From NCBI GenBank assembly GCA_010692635.1, contig JAAHGL010000071.1, positions 1 to 33,068 on the forward strand: DNA of 33,068 nucleotides, in the 5' to 3' direction. Source of the DNA: Symploca sp. SIO2C1. Lineage in GTDB: Bacteria; Cyanobacteriota; Cyanobacteriia; Cyanobacteriales; Coleofasciculaceae. The notes under the pieces are model-generated. The model had not been told where the DNA came from, ran no database searches, and worked only from the letters and a program-made list of their open reading frames with translations. Each line of letters begins with the position of its first letter. Position 1 is the stretch's first letter. This document shows positions 16,969-24,933 of this stretch, piece by piece. Both the position numbers and the translations under genes were made by a program.

Positions 16969-17274
16969 CTAAGACAATTGTCCACTAAAAGTAGGTCTGA
17001 TTTCGGGATCAGGCAGTTCACTGAGCTCATCAAAAATTGTTAGATTCTTTGGTTGGCAGCGCTGAACATTAACGGAAATGATGACGGCAGATTCATCTTC
17101 TAAATCTTCAATATATCCAGCCTTAGCTTCGTTAGCTTCCTGAGTAGTTAAGAATGGTCCAAAGTAATAGGTACACCGGGGGTTCTCGGTGACTATTTGC
17201 ACCCAATAAGCCAATCCCGAGAAGCGGAGAACACTGGTAAAGATTTCTTTGGTATTGGTAATGAGGTTTTTCAT
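16969..17274 (-). CDS. DUF1816 domain-containing protein
   Basis: This 101-aa protein matches the cyanobacterial DUF1816 family. The recognisable part is YWVQIVTENPRCTYYFGPF (about 23-41), then TQEANEAKAGYIEDLEDESA (44-63) and CQPKNLTIFDEL. The fold recalls small CpcD-like phycobilisome linker domains, but the function of DUF1816 is not established. The start is ATG; the upstream sequence has only a weak AGGAAG-like site. It is 73 bases downstream of rlmB on the same strand and could be co-transcribed with mrnC-rlmB. Confidence 0.88.
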   Translation of the reverse strand: MKNLITNTKEIFTSVLRFSGLAYWVQIVTENPRCTYYFGPFLTTQEANEAKAGYIEDLEDESAVIISVNVQRCQPKNLTIFDELSELPDPEIRPTFSGQLS

Positions 17275-17347
17275 GGTACTTATCTGGTAGGAAGGATTCT
17301 ATCGTGATCTTGTACTCTTACAATTATTTACACATTTTCATAATATT

Positions 17348-18274
17348 TTACATTTCTTCTTTCATCATCTTATGGGACACAGTGTCAAGATAAAGACGAT
17401 CTGACCAACGCTGGCGATAAGTTTCGTACAAAACCATTGCTGCTGCTACCGAGGCATTGAGGCTGGGGATTTTGCCTTGTAAAGGAATCGAAACTAAGAC
17501 ATCACAGCCTCGTTGGGTTTGAAGGCTCAAACCATTACTTTCTGAACCTACAACTAATGCTACTGCTCCTTTCAACTCAACTTTGTGTAATGGTTTACCA
17601 GAATTAGCGCTAGTACCATAGATCCAAAATCCTGCTGCTTTTAATTCCTCTAAGGCACGACTAAGATTGACAACTCTGGCAATGGGTAAAGTTTCTAAAG
17701 CTCCTGCTGCTACTTTCATTACAGTAGAGGTTACTCCAACAGCTCGACGTTGAGGAATGACTAAACCCTGAGTCCCCAAGGCTTCTGCTGTCCGAATAAT
17801 TGCTCCTAAGTTGTGGGGATCGTTGATACTGTCACACACCACGATTACTGGCTGTTCAGCTGTGAATTTTGCCTTTTCAATCAGTTCACCTAAATTGAGA
17901 TAAGAGTAAGGAGCTACTTGGGCTGCAACACCTTGGTGGTTAGCTCCCTCCGTAATTTGACTGAGGCGTCGTGGCTCCACTTCATCAATTACTGTACCTT
18001 TGCTCTTAGCTTGAAGCAGTAAGGAATGAAAGCGGGGATCATAGCGCAGCTGAGGCAGGATCCAAACCCGGTTGAGCTGGCGTTTATTTAAAGCAGCAAG
18101 AACAGTGTGACGACCATAAATTAGATCGCTCTCTTCCTCTGCAGTAGATTCTAATGGTTCAGTGTTCTTGTCTAAAGAAGGAGAAAATTTTCGACCCTTG
18201 TTTTTTTGGAGACGCAAGGATTTTCTTAGCTTAGGCTTATTGGCAGTGTGAGAAGGGCGATTGTGGTTAGCCAT
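17348..18274 (-). CDS. rlmB: 23S rRNA (guanosine-2'-O-)-methyltransferase RlmB/TrmH family
   Basis: This 308-aa SPOUT methyltransferase would 2'-O-methylate a guanosine in 23S rRNA using S-adenosylmethionine. A basic tail (about 1-45, [18 protein letters not shown]) precedes the substrate-binding domain ([20 protein letters not shown]). The knotted catalytic domain carries motif 1 [17 protein letters not shown], motif 2 [11 protein letters not shown] and motif 3 [20 protein letters not shown]. The length is normal for cyanobacterial members. The start is ATG at 18274, 17 bases after the mrnC stop, so the two genes are very likely one operon. Exact site specificity (G2251 in E. coli) is by family analogy. 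Confidence 0.94.
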   Translation of the reverse strand: MANHNRPSHTANKPKLRKSLRLQKNKGRKFSPSLDKNTEPLESTAEEESDLIYGRHTVLAALNKRQLNRVWILPQLRYDPRFHSLLLQAKSKGTVIDEVEPRRLSQITEGANHQGVAAQVAPYSYLNLGELIEKAKFTAEQPVIVVCDSINDPHNLGAIIRTAEALGTQGLVIPQRRAVGVTSTVMKVAAGALETLPIARVVNLSRALEELKAAGFWIYGTSANSGKPLHKVELKGAVALVVGSESNGLSLQTQRGCDVLVSIPLQGKIPSLNASVAAAMVLYETYRQRWSDRLYLDTVSHKMMKEEM

Positions 18275-18291
18275 TTTTTATTATCAATTGA

Positions 18292-18762
18292 TCAAGGGGT
18301 ATCAGGTTTTAAATGTGCCAATAATTGGATTAGGCGGTGGGGATCACTAAGGTAGAGATAGCCAAGCAATGTCTCCAAGCTAGTAGCTTGTTGATAGATT
18401 TTGGGAGCTAGACGCCGAGGACTACCAGTAGCTGCATTACGTCCCCGCCGCAAAATCTCCAGTTCATTATCAGTGAGGTGAGGTGTGAGAGATCGCAGGG
18501 TTGCTGCCTGAGTTTCCGCTCGCACTTGAGCCACGACTTGATGATGATAGTCCTTCAGACGTTTAGGAGGCAGCAGATAGCAGGTTCGGACATAAAGTTC
18601 ATATACTGCGTCTCCTAAATATGCTAGAGAGGCTGGTGAGAGTTGCTGAATTTGGTTTAAGGAATCAGCAGCGCTACTCAATTGGGTGAATCGAGCAACT
18701 GTCCATGAGATTGCCGAGTCAGTTTCCCGGAAGTTTAAATTTTGCTCTTCCTCTGATGTCAC
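18292..18762 (-). CDS. mrnC: Mini-ribonuclease 3 (Mini-III)
   Basis: Mini-III is an RNase III catalytic domain without a dsRNA-binding domain; it trims the ends of 23S precursor rRNA. Residues about 42-60 carry SPASLAYLGDAVYELYVRTC, the Mini-III form of the RNase III signature. KRLKDYHHQVVAQVRAETQA follows, and RRGRNAATGSPRRLAPKIYQQATSLETLLGYLYL contains the basic loop and the second acidic helix. The 156-aa length fits the family. The start is GTG at 18762; no ATG lies upstream in frame and no strong Shine-Dalgarno is seen. It is 17 bases upstream of rlmB, a pairing that fits joint 23S rRNA maturation. Confidence 0.95.
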   Translation of the reverse strand: MTSEEEQNLNFRETDSAISWTVARFTQLSSAADSLNQIQQLSPASLAYLGDAVYELYVRTCYLLPPKRLKDYHHQVVAQVRAETQAATLRSLTPHLTDNELEILRRGRNAATGSPRRLAPKIYQQATSLETLLGYLYLSDPHRLIQLLAHLKPDTP

Positions 18763-18827
18763 AATCTCTGCTTAATCCCTATATTAAAATTTTAGCTTTG
18801 CTACTCTAACAAAGGTAAGGGGCAAGA

Positions 18828-18855
18828 GTAGGGGCGAATGCTAATTCACCCCTAC
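18828..18855. repeat. GTAGGGG...CCCCTAC hairpin
   Basis: GTAGGGG and GAAT pair with ATTC and CCCCTAC around a four-base loop, with one C/A mismatch. The sequence looks like a dispersed cyanobacterial palindrome. It lies between the STAS gene and mrnC, both minus strand, so it could also end the STAS transcript. Confidence 0.7.
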
Positions 18856-19042
18856 TGAGGAAGAGGATTACACTAAATCCGCCTATTGTACCCCCTTTAT
18901 CATCAGGTGGTTTTTTCTCCCCCAGCTTTCTCAAAACGAGGGAACTAAACCCGGATTTGGTATTAGAACCTCCTGAAGCTTCTCACCAGACAAACTAAAG
19001 GCGGGTTTGGCGCCCGCCCCTTAATCCGTAAGTTGGATCTTG

Positions 19043-19411
19043 TTAGCCACCCTCGATTTTCCCCAAGGCTACATCAACAGAAGATTGCAGCGAGAGAAAC
19101 TTCTCTAGGCGTACTAGTTTAACCGTTTGAGTCACACGAGGATTAGTGACAATTTGCAAGCTCCCACCTTCAGTTTGAGCTTTTTTCACTAACTGCACTA
19201 ATGCGCCCAAACCAGAACTATCGACAAAGTCGATTTTGGAAAGGTCTAAAATAACATTTTTTGGACCTTCATCAATAAGTTTGCTGATCACTTTACGGAA
19301 AGTAGCTTCCGAAAAAGCATCCAACAATCCAGTGAGGCGGAAAAGCTGGCAATTGTCCCTGACTTCGCGAGTGCCCCTTAAGCTGACTGTCAGGGTTAGT
19401 GGCTCAGGAAT
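19043..19411 (-). CDS. STAS domain protein (anti-sigma factor antagonist type)
   Basis: The protein is a single STAS domain of about 122 aa, like SpoIIAA/RsbV regulators that bind anti-sigma kinases. Hallmarks are VILDLSKIDFVDSSGLGALV, with the phosphorylatable Ser pair, then TEGGSLQIVTNPRVTQTVKL and LVRLEKFLSLQSSV. The frame begins right after a TAG (19421-19423) and has no ATG, GTG or early TTG. The first TTG is at 19327 and would remove TVSLRGTREVRDNCQLFRLT, which includes the first beta strands. A perfect AGGAGG (19417-19422) stands 5 bases before an ATT at 19411, so I place the start there. If ATT is not used, an upstream mutation or sequencing error is possible. It is 419 bases downstream of carA, so probably separately transcribed. 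The partner kinase is not in the window. Confidence 0.85.
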   Translation of the reverse strand: MPEPLTLTVSLRGTREVRDNCQLFRLTGLLDAFSEATFRKVISKLIDEGPKNVILDLSKIDFVDSSGLGALVQLVKKAQTEGGSLQIVTNPRVTQTVKLVRLEKFLSLQSSVDVALGKIEGG

Positions 19412-19416
19412 AACAC

Positions 19417-19422
19417 CCTCCT
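19417..19422 (-). promoter_or_regulatory. Shine-Dalgarno that decides the STAS start
   Basis: A perfect AGGAGG on the minus strand, 5 bases before ATT at 19411. It overlaps the in-frame stop that closes the frame upstream, so translation must begin after it at a non-standard codon. Confidence 0.7.
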
Positions 19423-19595
19423 AGCTGTACATGTGTATACCATCACTTTAATTTTTTCACTGCCAAGTCTCAGACTTGAACAGAAAGTTTTTCAGATGAT
19501 CTTGCCTATCTTAACAGATGATTAATCTTTCGGTTTCAGGCAAATAGGGTAGGGAAGAGGATAGTGAGAAGTTCAAGGAGACACAGGGCAAGGAG

Positions 19596-19707
19596 CAATA
19601 CTGCTCGGTTAAGAGAAATTATCGGTTAAAAAGCTGGGAGAGCTGGGGGAGCTGAGGGAGCTGAGGGAGCTGGGGAAGAGGGATTAGGGCTTATCCGAGC
19701 AGTATTG
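19596..19707. repeat. 13-bp inverted repeat flanking a tandem array
   Basis: CAATACTGCTCGG (19596-19608) and its exact complement CCGAGCAGTATTG (19695-19707) flank an array of AGCTGAGGG/AGCTGGGGG 9-mers (about 19630-19675, five units). Confidence 0.8.
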
Positions 19708-19765
19708 GGGCAATGAGTATTCATGCTATCTTGATACCTGCTAAGTTGGAACAGAGTTTCTCTCC

Positions 19766-19800
19766 GAAAGCGGCGGGAAGCCCATTCCTTTAGGGATGGG
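19766..19800 (+). mobile_element. Possible IS200/IS605-type right-end remnant
   Basis: GAAAGCGGCGGGAAG is followed by an 8-bp stem (CCCATTCC/GGGATGGG, one G-T pair, TTTA loop) and AGGGAT. From memory this resembles the hairpin and guide-RNA scaffold at the right end of IS200/IS605 elements. No transposase coding sequence lies beside it, so it would be a solo end. Confidence 0.35.
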
Positions 19801-19830
19801 AGGGATAGCTGCCCGCTGCTTGGTTGTTGG

Positions 19831-21006
19831 TTAGTTGCTTGTCTGCATGAACTTTCCTTCAGTCTTATCCCTTGGCTCACGCATTAACTTAACAAATTGC
19901 TCAAATAGATAGTCAGCATCGTGAGGTCCAGGACTAGCTTCTGGATGGTACTGTACTGAAAAGAAGGGTAAGGATTTGTGTCGCAATCCTGCTACGGTAC
20001 GATCATTGAGGTTGAGGTGAGTAATTTCCACCTCTGCACCCAAAGAATCGGGATTGATCGCAAAACCGTGGTTTTGGCTAGTAATCTCCACCTGTCGCTG
20101 CAAACCAGCTGGATGATTCAAACCTCGATGACCAAATTTGAGCTTAAAGGTTTCAGCACCGAGGGACAGACCAAGAATCTGGTGTCCCATACAGATGCCA
20201 AATATAGGTTTGTGACTTGCTAACAAGGCTTTTGTCGTTGCAATTCCCTCTCTTACTGTGGCAGGATCTCCCGGTCCATTGGAGAGAAAAATGCCGTCAG
20301 GATTATATTTAAGAATTTCCTCTGGGGGTGTATCACCTGGAACAACGATAACTCGGCAACCGTAGCTAGCTAGACGCCGCAAAATATTGCGTTTCATGCC
20401 AAAATCGATCGCGACTACTGTTAGAGGCGCACCACCAGAAGCTGCAACAGTAGAGCTGAACTCCCAACTGGTATTTGTAGGCTCAGACCACTCGTAAATC
20501 TCTTGGGTAGTAACTTCCTTAACCAAATTTAATCCTGCCATACTGGGAGCTGCTTGCACTTTCATCAGTAACTCAGCAGTATCAAGGATTTCTGTAGAAA
20601 TAGCTCCATTCATAGCACCAGCAGAGCGTAGTTTGCGGGTTAATGCTCTAGTATCAATACCATAAATGCCAGGAATGTTGTGTTGTCTTAGGTAGTCAGG
20701 AAGAGATTGAGTGGAGCGCCAGTTGCTGGGACGGTGGCAGATATTACGGGCAATGGCGCCTCGGATCTGAGGGTATGCTGATTCCTCATCATCGGGATTG
20801 ACACCAGTGTTACCTAATTCTGGATAGGTGAAAGTGACAATCTGACCACGATAGCTGGGATCCGTTGCCACTTCTTGATAACCAGTTATGGCGGTATTAA
20901 ACACTACCTCGCCAATAGCAGTACCAGTAGCTCCGAAAGACCAACCCTGGTAGGATGTACCATCTGCCAGTACGAGCAGAGCCGGTGTTGCAGCTGAAAT
21001 AGGCAT
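19831..21006 (-). CDS. carA: Carbamoyl-phosphate synthase small subunit
   Basis: CarA is the glutamine amidotransferase subunit that feeds ammonia to CarB for carbamoyl phosphate, the precursor of arginine and pyrimidines. The N-terminal CPSase domain shows [13 protein letters not shown] and [20 protein letters not shown]. The class I amidotransferase domain (about 195-375) carries the nucleophile in [14 protein letters not shown] and the His-Glu pair in [20 protein letters not shown]. The length of 391 aa is normal. The start is ATG at 21006 with no strong Shine-Dalgarno. It follows trpD on the same strand, separated by 146 bases of repeats; carB is not in the window. Confidence 0.97.
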   Translation of the reverse strand: MPISAATPALLVLADGTSYQGWSFGATGTAIGEVVFNTAITGYQEVATDPSYRGQIVTFTYPELGNTGVNPDDEESAYPQIRGAIARNICHRPSNWRSTQSLPDYLRQHNIPGIYGIDTRALTRKLRSAGAMNGAISTEILDTAELLMKVQAAPSMAGLNLVKEVTTQEIYEWSEPTNTSWEFSSTVAASGGAPLTVVAIDFGMKRNILRRLASYGCRVIVVPGDTPPEEILKYNPDGIFLSNGPGDPATVREGIATTKALLASHKPIFGICMGHQILGLSLGAETFKLKFGHRGLNHPAGLQRQVEITSQNHGFAINPDSLGAEVEITHLNLNDRTVAGLRHKSLPFFSVQYHPEASPGPHDADYLFEQFVKLMREPRDKTEGKFMQTSN

Positions 21007-21008
21007 AA

Positions 21009-21040
21009 TTAGGTGTTAGGTGTTAGGTGTTAGGTGTTAG
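21009..21040 (-). repeat. TTAGGTG heptamer array
   Basis: Four TTAGGTG units lie directly upstream of the carA start codon, so the leader of carA consists of tandem repeat. Confidence 0.9.
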
Positions 21041-21095
21041 GGAAGGATTACAAAGCTGATAGCTAGCCTGTTATTATCTCATGCCTCTGAAGAAA

Positions 21096-21130
21096 CAAGG
21101 CAGAAGGCAGAGGGCAGAAGGCAGAAGGGA
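21096..21130 (+). repeat. GGCAGAA/GGCAGAG array
   Basis: The same purine-rich 7-mer as at 6133-6170 and 16827-16860, again preceded by GAAACAA and followed by GAAAGAGGAT. It lies between trpD and carA. Confidence 0.88.
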
Positions 21131-21152
21131 AAGAGGATGTGACTTGTTTCTT

Positions 21153-22187
21153 TCATTTAACATTTAAAAACTGTACTAGTTGTTGCAACTTTGACCAAGC
21201 GGCTCCACTAGTCATCACTTCTCTAACTAGCTTAATACCTGCTTCATGGTCTTCCAGTGGTACAAGATCTCCCACTTGTAAGGCTAATGAAGCATTCAAC
21301 GCTACTGCATCTTGCTGTGCTTGAGTCCCTTTCCCTTGCAACACATTCCGCAAAATTGTCATGTTTTCCTCAACATTCCCACCTCTTAAGGCTTCTGTTG
21401 GTGCTGGAGTTAAGCCTAGCTGTTGAGGATTGAGGGTGGATAGACGCACCTCACCTGCCGACAGTAGGGCCAAATCAGTTTCATCTGCTAATCCCGCTTC
21501 ATCTAGTTTTTCTCGTCCGTGAAGCACAAAAGCTTTTGGAGTTCCCATCTCAGACAAAGCTTGGGCGACAGTTGCCACAAACTGGGAGTCAAATACTCCG
21601 ATTATCTGACCCGTGGGACGCAAGGGATTTACCAGGGGTCCCAACAAGTTAAACACCGTTCGCACCTTCAAAGTTTGCCGCAGGGGAGCTACCGCTTTCA
21701 TCGCTGGATGCCAACCACGAGCAAAGAGAAAAGTCACTCCTACTTCTTGCAGTGCTGCTTGAACTTTCTCTGGTGGGGCTGATAAGTTAACTCCTAGTGC
21801 TTCTAGAACATCTGCTGAACCGACTTTGCTAGAAGCTGAACGATTGCCATGTTTGGCAACCCGAACACCAGCTGCAGCAGCAACAAAAGCCACAGCAGTG
21901 GAGATATTAAAAGTTGAGGCTCCATCTCCCCCTGTACCACAAGTATCAATTACTGGTGTTGTGTGCTCAATTGCCTTTTGCTGTAAAGATTGGGATTGCA
22001 ACACCTGAGCCATCCCCGCTAGTTCTGTGGCTGAAACACCTTTAGCCTGAATAGCGGCAAGAATCGCCCCGGATAAAACTGGTGGGATTGACTCATCAAG
22101 CCATCCCTGCATTAACTGTGATGCCTGATTGCTGGATAGGGATTGTTGGTCAAGTAGTTGTTGTAGTAGGCTCGGCCAATTAGTCAT
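21153..22187 (-). CDS. trpD: Anthranilate phosphoribosyltransferase
   Basis: TrpD joins anthranilate to phosphoribosyl pyrophosphate in tryptophan synthesis. Visible motifs are [20 protein letters not shown] (PRPP and anthranilate site), [20 protein letters not shown] (Lys/His/Asn/Arg loop), and [41 protein letters not shown] and [11 protein letters not shown] follow. The start is put at ATG 22187, giving [11 protein letters not shown] and 344 aa, the normal length. The open frame continues upstream to 22307, but those 40 codons translate a GGGAATT repeat and are not credible as protein. It lies between ispF and carA on the same strand, with repeat-filled gaps of 130 and 146 bases. Confidence 0.96.
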   Translation of the reverse strand: MTNWPSLLQQLLDQQSLSSNQASQLMQGWLDESIPPVLSGAILAAIQAKGVSATELAGMAQVLQSQSLQQKAIEHTTPVIDTCGTGGDGASTFNISTAVAFVAAAAGVRVAKHGNRSASSKVGSADVLEALGVNLSAPPEKVQAALQEVGVTFLFARGWHPAMKAVAPLRQTLKVRTVFNLLGPLVNPLRPTGQIIGVFDSQFVATVAQALSEMGTPKAFVLHGREKLDEAGLADETDLALLSAGEVRLSTLNPQQLGLTPAPTEALRGGNVEENMTILRNVLQGKGTQAQQDAVALNASLALQVGDLVPLEDHEAGIKLVREVMTSGAAWSKLQQLVQFLNVK

Positions 22188-22193
22188 TGTTAA

Positions 22194-22273
22194 ATTGGGA
22201 ATTGGGAATTGGGAATTGGGAATTGGGAATTGGGAATTGGGAATTGGGAATTGAGAATTGAGAATTGGGAATT
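22194..22273 (-). repeat. GGGAATT heptamer array upstream of trpD
   Basis: About eleven units of GGGAATT (two varied to GAGAATT) begin just upstream of the trpD start. They are read in frame as a false N-terminal extension made of NSQFPIP repeats. Confidence 0.95.
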
Positions 22274-22281
22274 TCTCTTTT

Positions 22282-22306
22282 GTCTCCGCGTCTCCGTGTC
22301 TCCTCA
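22282..22306 (-). repeat. GTCTCCGC-type octamer repeat
   Basis: Three units of GTCTCCGN/GTCTCCTC lie between the GGGAATT array and the ispF stop. This is the reverse complement of the GGAGACGC family found twice inside the histidine kinase gene. Confidence 0.8.
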
Positions 22307-22317
22307 TCTCCCCCAGC

Positions 22318-22800
22318 TCATTGGCTACCCACTAATAGTGCTACAGCATAGGCAGAGATACCTTCTTCTCTTCCTACTGGACCTAGCTTTTCGTTGGTGG
22401 TCGCTTTAATACCGATTTGATTGGGTGCTAATTCTAGGACTGTACTCAAGCGATCGCGCATTGTCTTAATATGAGGCTTGAGCTTGGGGCGTTCTGCTAC
22501 TACTACTGAGTCAATATTGCTAATCGAAAAATCATGCGATCGCACTAGCTGGTGTACCTGAGTTAATAATACTAGACTATCTGCCCCTGCCCACTTGGGG
22601 TCGGTTGGGGGAAAGTAATGACCAATATCTCCCAAACTCAAAGCACCTAGCATGGCATCCATAATTGCATGAGTTAAGACATCGGCATCACTATGACCTA
22701 CTAATCCTAATTCGTGAGGAATTTCTACGCCACCAATAATCAAACGCCGTCCTGTCCCTAGCTTATGGATATCGTAACCGTTACCAATGCGGATATTCAT
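22318..22800 (-). CDS. ispF: 2-C-methyl-D-erythritol 2,4-cyclodiphosphate synthase
   Basis: IspF forms the cyclic diphosphate in the MEP isoprenoid pathway, which supplies carotenoids and the phytyl chain of chlorophyll. Zinc-binding and active-site motifs are [11 protein letters not shown] (Asp-x-His), [39 protein letters not shown], and C-terminal [24 protein letters not shown]. The length of 160 aa is typical. The start is ATG at 22800, directly on the family's conserved [12 protein letters not shown] opening; Shine-Dalgarno is weak. It is the first gene of the minus-strand run ispF-trpD-carA. Confidence 0.97.
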   Translation of the reverse strand: MNIRIGNGYDIHKLGTGRRLIIGGVEIPHELGLVGHSDADVLTHAIMDAMLGALSLGDIGHYFPPTDPKWAGADSLVLLTQVHQLVRSHDFSISNIDSVVVAERPKLKPHIKTMRDRLSTVLELAPNQIGIKATTNEKLGPVGREEGISAYAVALLVGSQ

Positions 22801-22952
22801 CTGTATGTCTCAAAATAGAGTGCTAACTTCAGTATGAGAGTTACTATAACTTAGGTGATCAGCGAAGCTAATGTCGTAGGGAATTGCTCTCTTTCTTAGG
22901 GAACTGCAATAAATAAATTATCCAATTTTGGGTACTTTAGAGGAGCCATGAT

Positions 22953-22987
22953 GAATTTAGAATTTAGAATTTAGAATTTAGAATTTA
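22953..22987 (+). repeat. GAATTTA heptamer array
   Basis: Five tandem GAATTTA units. The same unit forms part of the 56-bp inverted repeat at 14389 and 15069. Confidence 0.92.
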
Positions 22988-23028
22988 TTTTCGTTCAAAA
23001 AAACACTCTTAATTCTCGCTCGTGACTC

Positions 23029-23241
23029 GTGTCTTCTGTCTTCTTCGTTAAACCAAGTAGCTCCATTCCCGATAAGGTTCTCGCTCAACTGTTAGATTAT
23101 TGCCAGGAAGCAGCTCAATCTCAATTTCCTAGCAATTACAACGCTGCAACATCTGATGAGAAGATGGTATTATCTTTGTCAGTTCCTAAGCAGATTATTG
23201 ATGCTCTGACTTTGGTGGTATTCTTTTACATGATAGGATAA
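23029..23241 (+). CDS. Doubtful short ORF, perhaps a gene fragment
   Basis: This is a 70-codon frame starting with GTG. From about residue 8 it reads like real protein (PDKVLAQLLDYCQEAAQSQF, then DEKMVLSLSVPKQIIDAL), but I recognise no family. The first codons come from repeat-like CTCGTGTCTTCTGTC sequence, there is no Shine-Dalgarno, and the end is short and hydrophobic. It may be a decayed remnant. Confidence 0.25.
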   Translation: MSSVFFVKPSSSIPDKVLAQLLDYCQEAAQSQFPSNYNAATSDEKMVLSLSVPKQIIDALTLVVFFYMIG

Positions 23242-23484
23242 GTTTAGGTCTGTAGGGGAAAGGGTCTGACAGGCAAGATGCCTGTTCCACAGGATATTGA
23301 AGATAGCTGCAAGCTCTCCAATGAAAAACCTTTGTGAACTTTGTGCCTTTGTGGTTTTTCTGAATAAGCGTGCGATCGCTAATCAATTGGTTTAAGGAAT
23401 TAACTAAGTTGGCTATCCTTAGTTGACTCAGAGGATGTAGCCTTTAATTTGGGCACAACTTAGATAGGGAATAACCAATAACCA

Positions 23485-24138
23485 ATGACTAAGCAACAAC
23501 CAAAAGTCATTTTGCTTGATGCCGTAGGTACTCTGTTTAATGTTCGGGGGAGTGTGGGAGAAGTTTATAGTGCTTTTGCTCAAAGGTTTGGAGTGAGAGT
23601 TCCAGCTAAAAAGTTGAACGAAGCCTTCTACAATGCCTTTGCCTCAGTAGATCCCCCAGCTTTCCCAGGTATTGATCCTGACGAGATTCCCCTATGTGAA
23701 TTTGAATGGTGGCGAGTGATTGCTTTGCGCACTTTCCAGCAAGTTGGTGTTCTCAGCGAGTTTGCCGACTTCACTGACTTTTTTGATCATCTCTACAACT
23801 ACTTTGCTACTGCTGAACCCTGGTTTGTTTATCCCGATATTCTCCCAGCTTTGGAACAGTGGCGAAAGACTGGAATTCAGCTGGGTATCGTGTCTAATTT
23901 TGATTCCCGTATTTACTTAGTTTTAAAAGAACTAAAACTAGAAGAATTTTTCCTCTCAGTCACGATTTCTACGGAAACTAGTTTTGCTAAGCCTGATCCC
24001 CAAATTTTTGCTATTGCTTTAGCTAAACATCACTGTAATCCTGAGAATGCGTGGCACATTGGTGACAGCTTAAAAGAAGATTATGAGGGTGCTAAAGCCG
24101 CTGGACTTAGAGGGATTTTACTCAAGCGGAATGGTTAG
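23485..24138 (+). CDS. HAD-like hydrolase, subfamily IA
   Basis: This 217-aa protein belongs to the haloacid dehalogenase superfamily, mostly small-molecule phosphatases. Motif I is ILLDAVGTLFNVRG (about 9-22), with the nucleophile Asp; the usual second Asp two residues on is Val. Motif II is LGIVSNFDSR, motif III the Lys in SFAKPDPQIF, and motif IV HIGDSLKEDYEGAKAAG. A helical cap (about 25-100) lies between. The Val at the acid/base position also occurs in the REG-2/HDHD3-like branch, so substrate and even activity are uncertain. The start is ATG at 23485, just after CCAATAA repeats, with a weak GGGA upstream. It is convergent with the DUF3155 gene. Confidence 0.9.
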   Translation: MTKQQPKVILLDAVGTLFNVRGSVGEVYSAFAQRFGVRVPAKKLNEAFYNAFASVDPPAFPGIDPDEIPLCEFEWWRVIALRTFQQVGVLSEFADFTDFFDHLYNYFATAEPWFVYPDILPALEQWRKTGIQLGIVSNFDSRIYLVLKELKLEEFFLSVTISTETSFAKPDPQIFAIALAKHHCNPENAWHIGDSLKEDYEGAKAAGLRGILLKRNG

Positions 24139-24145
24139 GCTACCA

Positions 24146-24194
24146 AAAAATAAAAGGGTAACCCTACTCAATAGCAAAGATTTGAGTAGGGTTA
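24146..24194 (-). terminator. Terminator between the HAD and DUF3155 genes
   Basis: A perfect 13-bp stem (TAACCCTACTCAA at 24159-24171 with its complement at 24182-24194) closes a 10-base loop. On the minus strand it is followed by CCCTTTTATTTTTT, so it fits a rho-independent terminator for the DUF3155 gene. On the plus strand the tail is weak. Confidence 0.82.
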
Positions 24195-24232
24195 AGTAAA
24201 AACGCTTATCACCAAGTTTTACCAGAAATATA

Positions 24233-24550
24233 TCAGCGACTAGGAACTGCCACCGTAGACCGTTCCACAGGTGAATCAATTACCCGCAGACTGGGAAAGA
24301 GAAAATGATTTTCTTCTACATATTGAGCACCAAATAATCCTTTCTCTGCCCAAAAATAACGGTCTGTAGTATGTTCATTTCGCTTGACTAACAGCAGAGC
24401 GGGTGGAACAATCCCTAATGATTGAATATATTTTCTTGCTGCTGTAACTGGTTTATCTTCGCCGCTTTCTAGATTATACTGAGGCACATGCTCCAGAATC
24501 TTACGCCCTTCTTGGCGACGGCGACTTTTGCGCTTGCGTCTTCTTGCCAA
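24233..24550 (-). CDS. DUF3155 domain-containing protein
   Basis: This conserved cyanobacterial protein of about 105 aa has unknown function. It opens with a very basic stretch (RRRKRKSRRRQEGRK), then HVPQYNLESGEDKPVTAARK and LVKRNEHTTDRYFWAEKGLF, ending GAQYVEENHFLFPSLR. The basic tail suggests nucleic-acid or ribosome contact, which is only inference. Two starts compete: ATG at 24556 (MRLARRRKRK) lies 3 bases after a perfect AGGAGG, while TTG at 24550 (giving MARRRKRKS) lies 9 bases after it. The TTG fits the family opening I remember and normal spacing, so it is preferred. It is convergent with the HAD gene and ends near a strong terminator. Confidence 0.88.
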   Translation of the reverse strand: MARRRKRKSRRRQEGRKILEHVPQYNLESGEDKPVTAARKYIQSLGIVPPALLLVKRNEHTTDRYFWAEKGLFGAQYVEENHFLFPSLRVIDSPVERSTVAVPSR

Positions 24551-24559
24551 CCTCATTTA

Positions 24560-24565
24560 CCTCCT
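24560..24565 (-). promoter_or_regulatory. Shine-Dalgarno of the DUF3155 gene
   Basis: AGGAGG on the minus strand; spacing is 3 bases to ATG 24556 and 9 bases to TTG 24550, which favours the TTG. Confidence 0.7.
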
Positions 24566-24821
24566 ATTTTTGCTGGCAGTTGTAATGATGGTTACAAAAG
24601 CCGTGGCAATTATATCCGCTTCAGTTAAAAATATCAAATGGTTGTCATACCCTTTTATTGATGGATGTAAACTCTCCTATTACCTCAAAAATAAGGTTGG
24701 GGATAATGTCTTCATCGCAACTCGGGGTAGACTATTGATACAAAAGTATACTCTTATTAGGATATTTTAACACAAAAATAATTGCATTATTGCATTATCC
24801 TGTGGTAAATCTGCAAAACTC

Positions 24822-24896
24822 CTAATCCCTTCGGCTTTAAATGCTCTGGGAGCGTTGTGTTAGGATTGCTTCGCTCAAACGCTGAACTTCTAGAGT
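24822..24896 (+). repeat. 75-bp direct repeat, copy 1
   Basis: It runs from CTAATCCCTTCGGCTTTAA to CGCTGAACTTCTAGAGT. Copy 2 at 24934-25008 has the same length and differs at a handful of positions. Confidence 0.9.
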
Positions 24897-24933
24897 AGCA
24901 CAGCTAAAATGGTGTCTTAGGCATGTCACGCGA

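Larger units (their letters stand above)
19412..19830. other. Repeat-filled intergenic region between carA and the STAS gene
   Basis: This 419-base gap holds a 9-bp tandem repeat, a 13-bp inverted repeat around it and a hairpin resembling an IS200/IS605-type right end. Open frames across it are made of the repeats and are not called. Confidence 0.6.
22801..23484. other. Divergent intergenic region with repeats
   Basis: This 684-base region separates divergent ispF and the HAD gene. It contains a TTTAGAA array, a doubtful short ORF at 23029-23241, and text such as TTTGTGAACTTTGTGCC that looks like dispersed cyanobacterial repeat. CCAATAA units abut the HAD start codon. No RNA gene is seen. 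Confidence 0.55.

Noticed and set aside
19626-19880. 84-codon minus-strand frame overlapping the carA end
   Set aside because: Its C-terminal part translates the 9-bp tandem repeat (Ser/Pro/Ala run) and it overlaps carA; no family resemblance.
24528-24770. 80-codon plus-strand hydrophobic frame
   Set aside because: It begins inside the DUF3155 gene on the other strand, lacks a Shine-Dalgarno and has no recognisable family; the AT-rich text explains the hydrophobicity.
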